From: Ehretia macrophylla
Lineage: Eukaryota; Streptophyta; Magnoliopsida; Boraginales; Ehretiaceae
Direction: 5' to 3'
Assembly (NCBI GenBank): GCA_037974665.1
Contig: CM075778.1
Coordinates: forward strand, 6,127,001 to 6,191,000
Length of the DNA: 64,000 nucleotides
Below the pieces are notes generated by a model that saw nothing but the letters and a program-made list of their open reading frames with translations, was not told where the DNA came from and searched no databases. Below, one piece after another: positions 35,142-46,425 of this stretch; the stretch's first letter is position 1; each line of letters opens with the position of its first letter. The position numbers and the translations under genes are program-made.

Positions 35142-38100
35142 TGGTACTTTGACAGTGGATGTTCTAGGCACATGACAGGTGAAAAATAAATTTTTGAAAA
35201 GTACAAGTCATGCAATGGAGGAGAAGTAACCTTTGGTGATAGTGAAAAAGGTCGTGTTCTTGGACAATGAATCCTTGCTCTTCAAGGCTTTCCAAGATTG
35301 AAGAAAGTTTTGCATGTAGAAAGACTCAAAGCAAAACTCATTAATATCAGTCAACTGTATGATCAAGTATTTCTTGAAAACTTTACAAAGGATTGTTGTG
35401 AAATAATTGATAACTCTAACAATTGTGTTCTTACAAGAAGTAGGTCAATGGATAATTGTTATATGCTTTCTGTTCCACATGAACAAAATTTTGTATGTCA
35501 AAGCAACATAGTTGACAGTACTAAACTGTGGCACCTCAAATTAGGACATCTGAATTTCAAAGTACTAAGCAAAATTGTAAACACAAGTATTGTACGAGGA
35601 GTTCCTAAATTGACAAGATTAAAGCATGCAGTTTGTTGTCTTTGTCAACTTGAAAAGCAGGTAAAGACCACTCATAAAAGTTTGCAACAGATTGCCACGA
35701 AAAGGACCTTTGAACTCTTGCATATGGATCTCACAGGTTCTATGCAAACTAAAAGCCTTGGTAGAAAAAAGTATGTGTTTGTTTGTGTTGACTACTTTTC
35801 TAGATATTCATGGGTTGAATTTTTGAGATCAAAATATGACACAATTGATGCATTCAAAATATTGTGCTTGAAAATTTCAAACGAAAAGGATGGTCAAATA
35901 GGAAAAATTGTTAAAATAAGAAGTGATCAAGGTAAGGAGTTTGAAAATCATACATTCTTTGATTTTTGTAATATGCATGGAATTGCTCATGAATTTTCTG
36001 CACCAAAAACACCGCAGCAAAATGGTGTTGTAGAAAGAAGAAATAGGCTTTTGTAGGAAATGGCTCGTGTGATGATAAATGCAAACAATATTCCGCATAA
36101 ATTTTGGGCTGAAGCTGTTAACACAGCCTGCTATGCAGTGAATGGAGTGTATCTTCGTCCAGGTACACTTAAAACCCCGTATGAAATCTAGATAAGAAAC
36201 TTTCACTTAAGCATTTTCATGTGTTTGGAAGTATTTGCTACCTCTTAAAGGATAGAGAGCCAAGAGATAAGTTTGATGCAAAATCCGACAAAGGTATATT
36301 TTTGGGTTACTCACAAACAATTGAGCTTATAGAGTATTCTATTTACATACACTAACTATGATGGAGTCAGGTAATGTTATGATAAATGATAATGTAGGTG
36401 TACTAAATGCTAGTGAATCAAATGTTGCAGTAGGCGATTTTGTTCCAGAAAATGTTGCAACAGGCACTGATGATGATACAAGAGGAACAGAAAGTTAACC
36501 TCAAACACTGTTGCATCAGGAACTGAAACTGTTACAGCAGAAGATGGAATGCATGAAACAGAAACTAACACTGCTACAACAGAAACTGAAGCTGACACAA
36601 TAGGTGCTGAAATAGAAAGTCTTGAGCAAAGATTTTCAGAACTTCAGATAGCTGAACCTTCAAGTAGAGTTCAAAAGAATCACTCAAGAAGGGATATTAT
36701 TGGTTCCTTGCATGATGGTGTTCGAACTCGGAACAAGCAAAAGGTAAATTACAAAGAGATGGTCAAATATGTATGTTTTACTTCCCCTATTGAACCAAAA
36801 GATGTAAAAGAGGCACTAGAGGATGAAAGTTGGATCAATGTTATGCAAGAAGAGTTGAACCAATTTTTTAGGAATGATGTGTGGATCTTAGTTCCTAGGC
36901 CAAAAGACACTAATGTAATTGGGACAAAATAGATTTTTAAGAACAATACTGATGAATGTGGCAACATAACCAGAAACAAAGCTAGGTTAGTTGCTCAAGG
37001 ATACACTCAAGTTGAGGGCATTGATTTTGAAGAAACTTTTGCTCCAGTTGCTAGGCTAGAATGAATCCGACTTCTGCTATCTATTGCATGCGTGTTAAAT
37101 ATTAAGTTATACCAAATGGATGTAAAGAGTGCTTTCTTAAATGGTATACTTAATAAAAAAAAACTTATGTTGAACAACCTAAAGGATTTGAAGATCCTCA
37201 TCATCCTGATCATGTTTTCAAATTGAAAAAGGCCTTGTATGGATTGAAACAAGCTCCTAGAGCTTGGTATGAAATGTTAACTAAATTTTTGCTTGAAAAG
37301 GGTTATAAAAGAGGAAGTGTTGATAAGACTTTGTTCATTAAATGCACATCTAGAATTCTGATTGCTCAAATTTATATTGATGACATAGTCTTTGGTACAA
37401 CCGTTAAAAGAAATATTGATGAGTTTGTTAATCAAATGCAGCATGAATTTGAAATGAGTATGGTTGGAGAACTGACATACTTTCTAGGCTTGCAGGTGAA
37501 GCAGTGCAAGAATAGTATTTTTATCTCTCAGGAGAAATATGCCAAAAATCTTGTGAAAAGGTTTGGTTTAGAAATATCAAAATATATGAGAACACCTATG
37601 GGGTCAAGCTCAAAGCTAATGAAAAATGAGAATGAGAAATCTGTGGATGCAAGTTTGTATAGAAGCATGATAGAGAGCTTACTTTATTTAACTACAAGTC
37701 GACCTGATATTTGTTTTAGTGTGGGAGTGTGTGCTCAATTTCAATATGATCCAAAAGAGTCACACTTAAAAGCTGTGAAGAGAATTATTAAATATGTGAG
37801 TAGGACTATAAATTTTGGTATTTGGTACACCAATGACACTAACACAAATCTCGCAGGTTTTAGTGATGCAGATTGGGCTGAAAATGTGGATGACAAGAAG
37901 AACACTACTGGAGATTGCTTCTTTGTAAGTAACAATCTTGTTTCATGGTACAGCAAGAAACAAAACTCAATTTCTTTAAGTACTGCTGAAATAGAATACA
38001 TAACAACAGGTAGTTGTTGTGCTCAACTTCTTTGGATGGGTCAAATGATAGATGATTATGGCATTGCTCAAAATCGGTTTACTATATTTTGTGTCAACAT

Positions 38101-38314
38101 GAGTGTCATAAATATCTCAAAGAATCTTGTACAGCACTCACGAACAAAACACATTGATATAAGGCATCACTTCATAAGAGAACTTGTGGAGCAAAATAAA
38201 GTTGTGTTAGAATATGTTGCAACAGAGAATCAACTAGCAGATATCTTCACTAAAGCACTAGACTCTGTAAGGTTTGAGACCTTGAAAAAAGCCTTAGGCA
38301 TCTGTTCTCTATAA
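35142..38314 (+). pseudogene. pol of Copia element A (protease, integrase, RT, RNase H), broken
   Basis: In order: protease with an intact active site WYFDSGCSRHMTG (35142-35180); the integrase zinc-binding region with LWHLKLGHLN and CCLCQLEKQ; the integrase core with its three acidic residues in HMDLTG, RSDQGKEF and VVERRN (35720-36050); a linker; and RT with the LKQAPRAWYE and YIDDIVFGTT (37370) motifs. RNase H follows, ending with the LSTAEIEY region and the ADIFTK motif (38240). The longest intact part is 37223-38314. Stops at about 35188, 35268, 36055, 36190 and 36930 and frameshifts around 36180-36350 and 37155-37225 inactivate it. It is close to the Tnt1/Sire side of Copia by motif, an inference. 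Confidence 0.88.
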
Positions 38315-39365
38315 GTTATATTGATTTGTGTATATGTGCATTGGTTCATCACTAGAGCATTGAAAATTATATGTATAAATCAGCTAGTGATTTCATTTGT
38401 GGAACCATATTATCAATGTATATCATGCACTTGTCATTTTGATGAATCTTCAATTGAAATCACAACAGGCACAAATTGTGATCTTACTTGACGATTGGGG
38501 ATCTAATAAAGAAAAGCCTCTTTGAGATTCATTCCTGAATTTTATTCACCTTGTCGAAGAAAAAAATCATATGCAGGATATGGCAGCAAAAGTTGGAATA
38601 GAAAGGGCTACCTAAGACCACAAAGAATGGTTCTCGAGTGAAAGCCACCATACAAAGAAGAAAAAAAAATTCTTGAAATTCTTGTTTGGAAAAAAGTTAT
38701 AGAAAATCCTGCAGGGGTGATTAGAGGACCAAGTATGTTGGAACAAATGTTGCTTCTAATCTAACCTGGTGTGGTGGATGTTGAGGACCGTTTAGACTAG
38801 CTTGTACATGAAACACACACACACATGGTCTATCCTTGAAATTCTTATTTGATTTATGCATGTAATCAGTAGAAATTCGAGTGGTGACTCAAAGTTCATA
38901 CTCAAGAGAGTGTGTGTTTAAATTCTGAATTTGCAAAAGTCAGAAGGATCTTGAGGGTTAAATGTCAAAGTTTGGAATTTGCTTGGTTGACGTATGTTTC
39001 AGCATAATCTCACACACCAAGTTTTGCAATTGAATCTGGTCATAAGTTGCTGTAGCATAAATTCTGCCTATCTGTCATTAATCTTTTTGCTGCATCAGAA
39101 TTGGAAAACTCGCAAATTTATTGCAGCAAAGCTTTTCTTTCTGTTGAATAGTACTGCAGCAGGAGCTGATGTTCAAGGGGAGCATGGTGTGACTAACCAA
39201 TGGGCTGTCTACTTAAGTCTTCTGAACTAATACTCTGATTCGTATTGTGTTCAGTTTTCCTTGGCTCTGTCTTATATGATTGTTACACTAATGATGATTG
39301 TCTTATCTCAAGTGTGTTGTTACTCTAATATTCAGTTTTGCCAAAACAAAGCCAAAGAGGGAGTT
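38315..39365 (+). other. 3' untranslated region and polypurine tract of element A
   Basis: About 1 kb of non-coding DNA between the RNase H stop and the right LTR. The purine-rich AAAGAGGGAGTT at 39354-39365 directly precedes the LTR start and is the likely primer of plus-strand synthesis. Confidence 0.65.
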
Positions 39366-39491
39366 TGTTATGCCCCTTGTTGTACCTTTTGCTGCAACAA
39401 GAGTTGTGATTTTAATTGGCTTGTGTTTTGCCAAAATTATGTGTTGTCTAAATGTAATTATGGTATATGCACATCTGTTTGAAAATCTTTG
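39366..39491 (+). repeat. Right LTR of element A, first piece
   Basis: The first 126 bp of LTR A, cut after CTTTG (39487-39491). The LTR continues with the same CTTTG at 49756 (and again at 40861), so CTTTG is the target duplication of the insertion here. Confidence 0.85.
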
Positions 39492-39899
39492 TGTTGGGTC
39501 GGGGAGGCCAGCAATCACCCTTAGGGATTCGCTATCGCGGGGAGCAGTATCGATGCTTGACAGCCCAGTCTGTCCGGGTTCTGCACTACCATAATAAGGA
39601 AATAAAGTTGCACCTTGGCTAACAGCTATAGCTTTTGGCACAGTGGCAAGCGCTTGATCCTGAAAACTGGTATCAGAGCGAGGTTGCAGGTTCAAATCCC
39701 CCAGGTCTCACTGGGGGGGAGATTGTTGGGCCGGGGAGGCTGGCGATCACCCTTAGGGATTCGCTATCGCGAGGAGCAGTATCGATGCTTGATAGTCCAG
39801 CCTACCCGGGTTTTGCGCTGCCATAATAAGGAAATAAAGTTGCACCTTGGCTAATAGCTATAGCTTTTGGCACAGTGGCAAGCGCTTGATCCTGAAAAC
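39492..39899 (+). mobile_element. TRIM element (terminal-repeat retrotransposon in miniature)
   Basis: Two direct LTRs of 176 bp (39492-39667 and 39724-39899) start TGTTGGG(T/C)CGGGGAGGC and end CTTGATCCTGAAAAC, with few differences. Between them are only 56 bp: a primer-binding site TGGTATCAGAGC (39668-39679, complementary to initiator tRNA-Met) and a polypurine tract GGGGGGGAGAT (39713-39723). No coding capacity. The left end abuts the CTTTG of LTR A, and the right end passes straight into the middle of LTR B at CAAAAAAA. It therefore has no TSD of its own. Confidence 0.85.
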
Positions 39900-40860
39900 A
39901 AAAAAATTACTTTTCAGCATTTTTAGCATCCAGGCGTTACTAGCCTCATCCGGTCGACCGGATAAAGGCCACAACGACCAGATAAAAGCCCTAACGACCG
40001 GATGGCTCAACGGGAAAATCCAGGATTTATGCTTAATATCCGATTTGTGTCTAACTTTTCCCTCATTTTAAGCCATGCTCTCTCACCATTTCAAATTATC
40101 TCTCCAAGCTTTAATCTTCAAATTTCTTAGAAATTCAAAAGAGTTTTCATAACATTTCTTCATTGAGAAATATTGAGCTATCATTTTCATGTCTTTGAGC
40201 ATTCAAAGTGTTTTTCAATTATAATATCAAACTCAAATAGGAGTTGCTATCATTACTCACATTTTCACACAATTATTGTATTGCACTCTTGCACATAGAT
40301 TGAGAGAATCATTGTGAGGAGTAGTATTGTAATCCTTTGTGGACTCAAAGGAAGAGAGATTAGTAGGTTGAGCTTCACCTACACTTGAAGGAGCTCGTGT
40401 AACTCTTGTGGACTCAAAAGTAATTGTAGTTGGTTTTTATTTCACCAACATTTGAAGAAGTATCTTAGTGAAGAGTTGTTAAATCCTAAGAGAAAGGAAG
40501 ACCTTAGGTGGTGGAATAGGCCTCCGGGAGTACGAACCATTTGAAAATCATTGTGTTTGATTTTTCTTACTCTACTCTCTTTACTTTCAAGTCATTTACC
40601 TTCTTGTGAATATTACTCATATTGATTGTTTGATCATTGTTGATTTATTTACTTGGAGTTTAATTCTTGAAGTTCTAATTGCTTATCTAGCGTTATATAC
40701 TTGTGTGTTCACTAAGTGTTTGATAAATTGCCTACAAGAACTTCTAAGATATTATTAATTTTCACCAGACATCATTTCCGCAGTAAGAATTTTTAAATTG
40801 CTTAATCTTGTCAAATAACCTAATTCACCCCCTCCCCCCTTAGGTTATCAAGGGCCAACA
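39900..40860 (+). repeat. Partial LTR of Sirevirus-like element B, lacking its first ~615 bp
   Basis: Matches 48829-49755 of the complete LTR with small differences, including a GC-rich GGTCGACCGGATAAAGGCC and ACGACCGGAT part that is shortened in the other LTR. It ends GGGCCAACA and is followed by CTTTG (40861-40865) and LTR A sequence, not by the B primer site. Confidence 0.85.
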
Positions 40861-41400
40861 CTTTGATTGACAGGTTTACCATATTTACAAAAGAGTTGAA
40901 AAGACAAATTGGCATTTCCTTATTTACTTGAAGATTTGAAATCTCATTATTCTAAAAGGAAGGTTGTCTTAGTCAAGAATTGCTTAGAGACAAAGTCATT
41001 CCATAAAACTCAAGGTCCAAGCATGGATTACCTTGTAGAGATTTAGGCAACTAATTCAACATATATACAGAGTCTCACACGACTGAAAGATATGTAAAAA
41101 AAGAAAATGAGAGCTGAAAAAGAAAATTTCTTTAAGTATTTCGAACTGTCAGGTTTTGCTGTAGCAGATTGATGTTGTGTTGTAACAAAAGTCTGTAACG
41201 CAGGAATCTGATAGAGCATGTGTTGCTACAGCAGATCATGAAACAAACAGTTTATTTATACTTCCGTTATGCATATTGTTTTAATCTTTGATAGGAAGAG
41301 TTTTTGTTTGTTTATTGTTTTGTTCATTCTTCGGGAGAAGAATGTATAGTTCTCGGGAGAGAACGTTGCAAGTCGAGGGGAGCTCGCCAAACAAAAGTTT
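40861..41400 (+). repeat. Extra copy of LTR A internal part between pieces of element B
   Basis: 540 bp equivalent to 49756-50296 of the right LTR A. It begins CTTTGATTGACAGG and breaks off at CAAAAGTTT, where ATCAAGTGCCAACA, the end of an LTR B, takes over. It differs from both other LTR A copies at scattered sites. Confidence 0.85.
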
Positions 41401-41470
41401 ATCAAGTGCCAACAAGTGGTATCAAGAGCTAGTACTCTATATATAGCCTAATATCTAGTAGAGGATCCCT

Positions 41471-43063
41471 ATGGCAAGCTTATCAATGTCTATTGTAGTT
41501 GAAGGTCAATCTTACTCTAGACCACCATTGTTTAATAGAACAAACTATTCTTTTTGGAAAACTAGGATGAGAATCTATATTCTAGCAAATAACATAAGAG
41601 TTTGGAATGTGATAATAAATGGACCAATCACCCTTACTCTAACTAAGAAAGAAGTAGAAAAAGTTACCACCATCCCAAAATCGGAAAAAGACTTTGATGA
41701 AGATGACATCAAAATGTGTGAAAGAAACTTTAAAGCTATGAATATGTTATATCTTGCTTTAGATCCGAATGAGTTTAATAAAATTTCTGGATGCAAAAGT
41801 GCTAAAGAAATTTGGGATCAATTAGAAGTCACATATGAGGGAACTAACCAAGTCAAAAAAACTAGAATAAACATGCTTGTTCATAAATATGAAATGTTCA
41901 AAATGCCATATGATGAAAATATTGAACAAATGTTTTCTAGATTTATTGATATTGTTAATGCTCTTAAATCTCTTGGAAAAGAGCATTCTAATGAAGAATT
42001 GGTAGGAAAAGTTCTCCGAAGCTTAACCGAGCCATGGGAAGCAAAAGCGACAGCTATTGATGAAGCTAGAAACCTCAAAACTCTCACTCTTAGTGAACTT
42101 ATAGGATCTCTCATGAGCCATGAGTTGAAGAAGAAGGATCGAGAAGAAGAGAAAAGAAATAACAAGAAGTCACTTGCACTTCTTGCATCAAAGGCTTATT
42201 CAAGTGATGAAGAAGAAGAAAACCAAGAAGATGAAGATGAGATAGCTCTTCTTACAAGAAACTTTAAGAAATTCCTCAAATACAAAAAGGTAAGTAAAGC
42301 TCCATATTACAATAAGTTTATGAGCAAAGGAATAAACAAATCAAAGGAAAAAACAAGATGTTTCAATTGTGACAAGACAGGTCACATAAAAGCAAATTGT
42401 CCAAAACTAATCAAAACCAAGGGAGGAAAAACTTTGAAAGCAACATAGGTTGATGACAATGCATCAACCAATGAAAAAAGTGAAAATGATAAAGTGGCTA
42501 ATATTGTTTGTCTTACGACAAAAGAAGATGATGAGGTATGTTATTCTTTTAGCTCCGGATATCACTTTTCTAGTTCATTAATTGATAATGAATGTTCCTT
42601 TGAAGAATTACAATATGAATTCTCAAAAATGCATGATAGTTTTGAAATTGCTATTATCAAGATAAATGAACTTCAAAATGAAAATAATGCTTTGAAAGAA
42701 GAAAATAAGTTGCTTAAAAAGGATAGTGATTGTGCTCATGAAAAGACATTTAAATTTCATCTTGAAAATGAAAATCTTCAAACAAAAATTGAAAAGCTTA
42801 AAAAAGAAATTCAAGGGTTAAATGAAAGCCTAACAAGATTCACAAAAGGAAAAGAAAATCTTGATAAAATGTTTGGTTCACAAAAATTGCCTTTTGATAA
42901 AAGTGGATTAGGATATGAATTTTCCTTAAAACAAAAAACTTTCAAAAGTTATTTTGTAAAAGCATCATTTCCTACAAATGAAGCATCAACATCAAAAAGA
43001 TTTCAAAGATCATGTACCTATTGCGAAAAACAAGGTTATATAACATCACATTGTAAATTTTGA
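41471..43063 (+). pseudogene. gag of Copia element B, interrupted by one stop
   Basis: Codes for a Sirevirus-type capsid protein in one frame. The N-terminal region has PLFNRTNYSFWKTRM (about residue 18), followed by the long capsid region and a basic/acidic stretch. A zinc knuckle CFNCDKTGHIKANC lies at about residue 297. After the TAG at 42446-42448 the same frame goes on (42494-43063) with a coiled coil rich in Lys, Glu and Asn and a second knuckle-like CTYCEKQGYITSHC in which the His is replaced by Tyr. The TAG stands where related elements have Trp. A TGA at 43061-43063 and further stops separate it from protease, which is in another frame. Confidence 0.85.
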
Positions 43064-43208
43064 AATATGGTAGGAAGATACTCTAAAATTCCTTCTTGGC
43101 TTAAACCTAAATGGATTATTAAATGTGCTAAAAATCAATACTAACAATCTAGGACCCAATAGAACTTGGGGAATTAAAATTTGTTATTATATATAGGTTA
43201 CCCTAAGA

Positions 43209-46200
43209 ATGAAGTTTGAAAGAAATTGGATCATTGATAATGGATGTTCAAGACACATGACCGAGGATTCATCTCTTTTCTATGAGCTCATCAAATTCAA
43301 AGGATGTGTAAGCTTTGGAAACAATGAGAAAGGTAAAATCATTGGAAATAAAAGTAATATATTTATCTATGATGTGCTACTTGTGAAAGGATTGCAACAT
43401 AACTTGCTTAGTGTAAGTCAATTATGTGACAATGATTATCTAGTTGAATTCAAATCATCATGTTGCACCGTATTTGATAAAATGAAAAATATGCTTTTTA
43501 TTGCAAATAGATATGAAAATGTTTATATCATTGATTTCGATAGTATTTCATGTCCAAATATTGAGTGCTTAATCACAACAAATGAGGATTCTTGGTTGTG
43601 ACATAGAAGGTTAGGACACATTAGCATGGACCTACTTGCTAAACTCTCTCAAAAAGATCTTGTAAGAGGTCTTCCTAAAACTAAGTTTGAAAAAGATCAT
43701 TTATGTGATGCATGTCAATTTGGAAAACAACATAAAACATCTTTCAAAACCATTAGTCATGTGACCACATCAAAAGCTTTACAAAAAATTCATATGAACC
43801 TTTTTGGACCAATGGATGTGGGAAGTCTAGGAGGATCTAGATATGTCTATGTTATTGTTGATGATTATACTAGATACACATGGGTCATGTTTCTTGTTCT
43901 CAAAAGTGATGCCTTCAATGAATTTGTAAAATTTTGTAAAAGAGTGCAAAATGAGAAAGGCTACTACATTTCATGCATTCATAGTGATCAAGGCACAAAA
44001 TTCATAAATGCATCTTTTGTGGAATTATGTGAACAACATGGCATTGAACATAACTTTTCGGCTCCTAGAACTCCTCAACAAAATGGGATAGTTGAAAAGA
44101 AAAACCGAACTCTATAAGAAATGGCAAAAACAATGTTGAAAGAAAATAACTTGCCTACATACTTTTGGGGAGAATCAGTTAATATGGCTTGCTATGTTCT
44201 AAATAGAGTTTTAATTCGACCTTTTCTCAAGAAAACTCCATATGAACAATGGAAATGATGTACTCCAAATATTTCACATTTCAAGGTCTTTGGATGTAAA
44301 TGCTTCATCCTAAACAATAAAGATTACCTTGGTAAGTTTGATTCAAAATCCGACGAAGGTATTTTTATTGGTTATTCTTCTAGAAGCAAGGCACATCGGG
44401 TTTACAATAGAAGAACCTCAGTAATTGAGGAATCTATGCATGTTAATTTTGATGAAACTAATCCTTTTATGTCAAGAAAAGATGAAGATGATGACATAGG
44501 TGTTCAACAAGTTGAAGAACCAAGTCAACCTACCCTTACAAGTGAAAAAGGTAATACATCCGCAAGCAATCAAATTGATACTTCAAGTGAGGAAGAACAA
44601 CCAACATCAAATGATCAAATCATGTCAACAAATCAAGATCTTCCAAGATGTTGGAAATTTGTCAAAAATCATCTAAATGATCAAATCCTTGGAGATCCAT
44701 CACAAGGTGTAAAAACTCGTTTTAATCTAAATACTCTTTGCGAACATGTTGCTTTTATATCTCAAGTAGGACCTAAGAATATAAAAGAAGCATTATTGCA
44801 TGATGATTGGATTATTGCTATGCAAGAAGAACTTAATCAATTTGAAAAAAATCAAGTTTGGACATTAGTTGAAAGACCTAGTAATTACCAATCATTGGTA
44901 CAAAATGGGTTTTTCGAAACAAACTAGATGAATCCGGAAATGTAACTAGAAATAAGGCTAGGTTAGTTGCACAAGGGTATAACCAAGAAGAAGGAATAGA
45001 TTATGAAGAAACATTTGCACCGGTTGCTCGATTAGAATCCATTCGAATGTTACTAGCATATGCATGTTTTATGAACTTCAAACTTTATCAAATGGATTTC
45101 AAAAGTGCTTTCCTAAATGGTTATCTCCAAGAAGAAGTCTATGTTGAACAAAATCATGTGTTCAAACTTCAAAAAGCTCTTTAGGGACTTAAACAAGCAC
45201 CTAGGGCTTGGTATGATAGATTAAGTGGCTATTTGATTGATAAAGGTTTTTCTAGAGGTAAAATAGACTCTACATTATTTGTAAAAAGAAAAGCTAAAGA
45301 TATTTTACTTGTACAAATATATGTTGATGATATTATCTTTGGTACTACTAACGAATCCCTTTACAAGTATTTTTCTGAATGTATGCATAAAGAATTTGAA
45401 ATGAGCATGATGAGAGAATTAAATTTCTTCCTTGGACTTCAAATCAAACAAACAAAGGAAGGGATCTTCATAAGGCAAGCCAAGTACATTAAGGAACAAA
45501 TTAAGAAGTTCGGGCTTGAAACTGCAAAAGAAATGAGCACTCCTATGGGTACTTCAACCAAGCTTGACAAAGATGAAAAAGGTAAATCGGTTGATGAAAA
45601 ACAATATCGAGGTATGATCGGAAGCCTTCCCTATTTAACTGGCTCAAGACCTGATATTATGTTTTCTTTGTGCTTATGTGCTCGTTTTCAATCTTCTCCT
45701 AAGGAATCACACTTGAATGCTGTAAAAAGAATTATTAGATACCTTAAAGGTACTATTGATTTAGGACTCATTTACCCTAAAGGTACATCTTTTGAACTTT
45801 TAGGATATTCCGATGCCGATTATGCAGGTTGTAAGATTGATAGAAAAAGCACTAGTGGTAGCTGTCAATTTCTAGGACATGTTTTAGTTTCATGGTCTAG
45901 CAAGAAACAACATAGTGTAGCTATTTCAACGGCGGAAGCCGAGTATATAGCTATGGGTAGTTGTATGACACAAATTCTGTGGATAAAACAAACCTTGCTT
46001 GACTTCGGTCTAGAATACGATCATGTTCCTACCAAATGTAATAATACAAGTGCTATAAGTCTATCAAAGAATCCAATTCAACATTCTAGAACTAAGCATA
46101 TTGAAATTCGTCATCATTTTCTAAGAGATCATGTGCAAAAAGGTGATATTGAACTTGAATTTGTTGATTCTATGCATCAATTAGCTGACATTTTTACAAA

Positions 46201-46264
46201 ACCATTGCATGAGAATCAATTTTGTGCCATTAGAAGAGATTTAGGAAAGCTTTGGGTCACTTAA
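43209..46264 (+). pseudogene. pol of Copia element B, with stops and mutated catalytic residues
   Basis: Protease reads IIDNGCSRHMTE, so the usual DSG is DNG and should be dead. Integrase has HRRLGHIS and CDACQFGKQ for zinc binding. In its core the first acidic residue is lost (HMNLFG instead of HMDLFG), while the Asp of HSDQGTKF and the Glu of NGIVEKKN remain. RT carries YVDDIIFGTT (45330-45360), but a TAG at 45181-45183 stands in place of the Tyr of KALYGLKQ, and a short in-frame piece before it is missing. RNase H follows with ISTAEAEY and ADIFTKPL. Other lesions are TGA at 43599-43601, TAA at 44115-44117, TGA at 44256-44258 and a frameshift near 44890. Confidence 0.88.
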
Positions 46265-46295
46265 ATTTTTGAAAAATTGCATTTTTTCTGAAAAC

Positions 46296-46425
46296 AGGGG
46301 ATCCGGGCGTTACTGCATTCATTTGGTCGACCGGATAAAGCATGTAACGACCGGATAGAGCCCCACTACCGGGCATTACTTCCTTCATCCATGCGCCCGG
46401 ATCAAGGGCCTAGCAACCGGATCGC
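46296..46425 (+). promoter_or_regulatory. LTR-like CGACCGGAT motif cluster upstream of the env-like ORF
   Basis: Contains CCGGGCGTTACT, GGTCGACCGGATAAAG, AACGACCGGAT, CGCCCGGAT and CAACCGGAT. The same words in the same order lie in LTR B (39930-40010, and shortened at 48857-48925). A CT-rich stretch with CTCTCTATTTCTCTC follows in both places. It may be a promoter copy for the third ORF; that is an inference. Confidence 0.5.

Noticed and set aside
39668..39700. tRNA-like B box (GGTTCAAATCCC) after TGGTATCAGAGC, suggesting a tRNA gene or SINE
   Set aside because: It lies between two identical 176-bp direct repeats with a primer site and a polypurine tract, so a TRIM explains it better; no cloverleaf can be drawn.
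39492..39899. TRIM as a Cassandra element with 5S rRNA sequence
   Set aside because: No 5S rRNA box A/C motif or 5S-like text is present in the LTRs.
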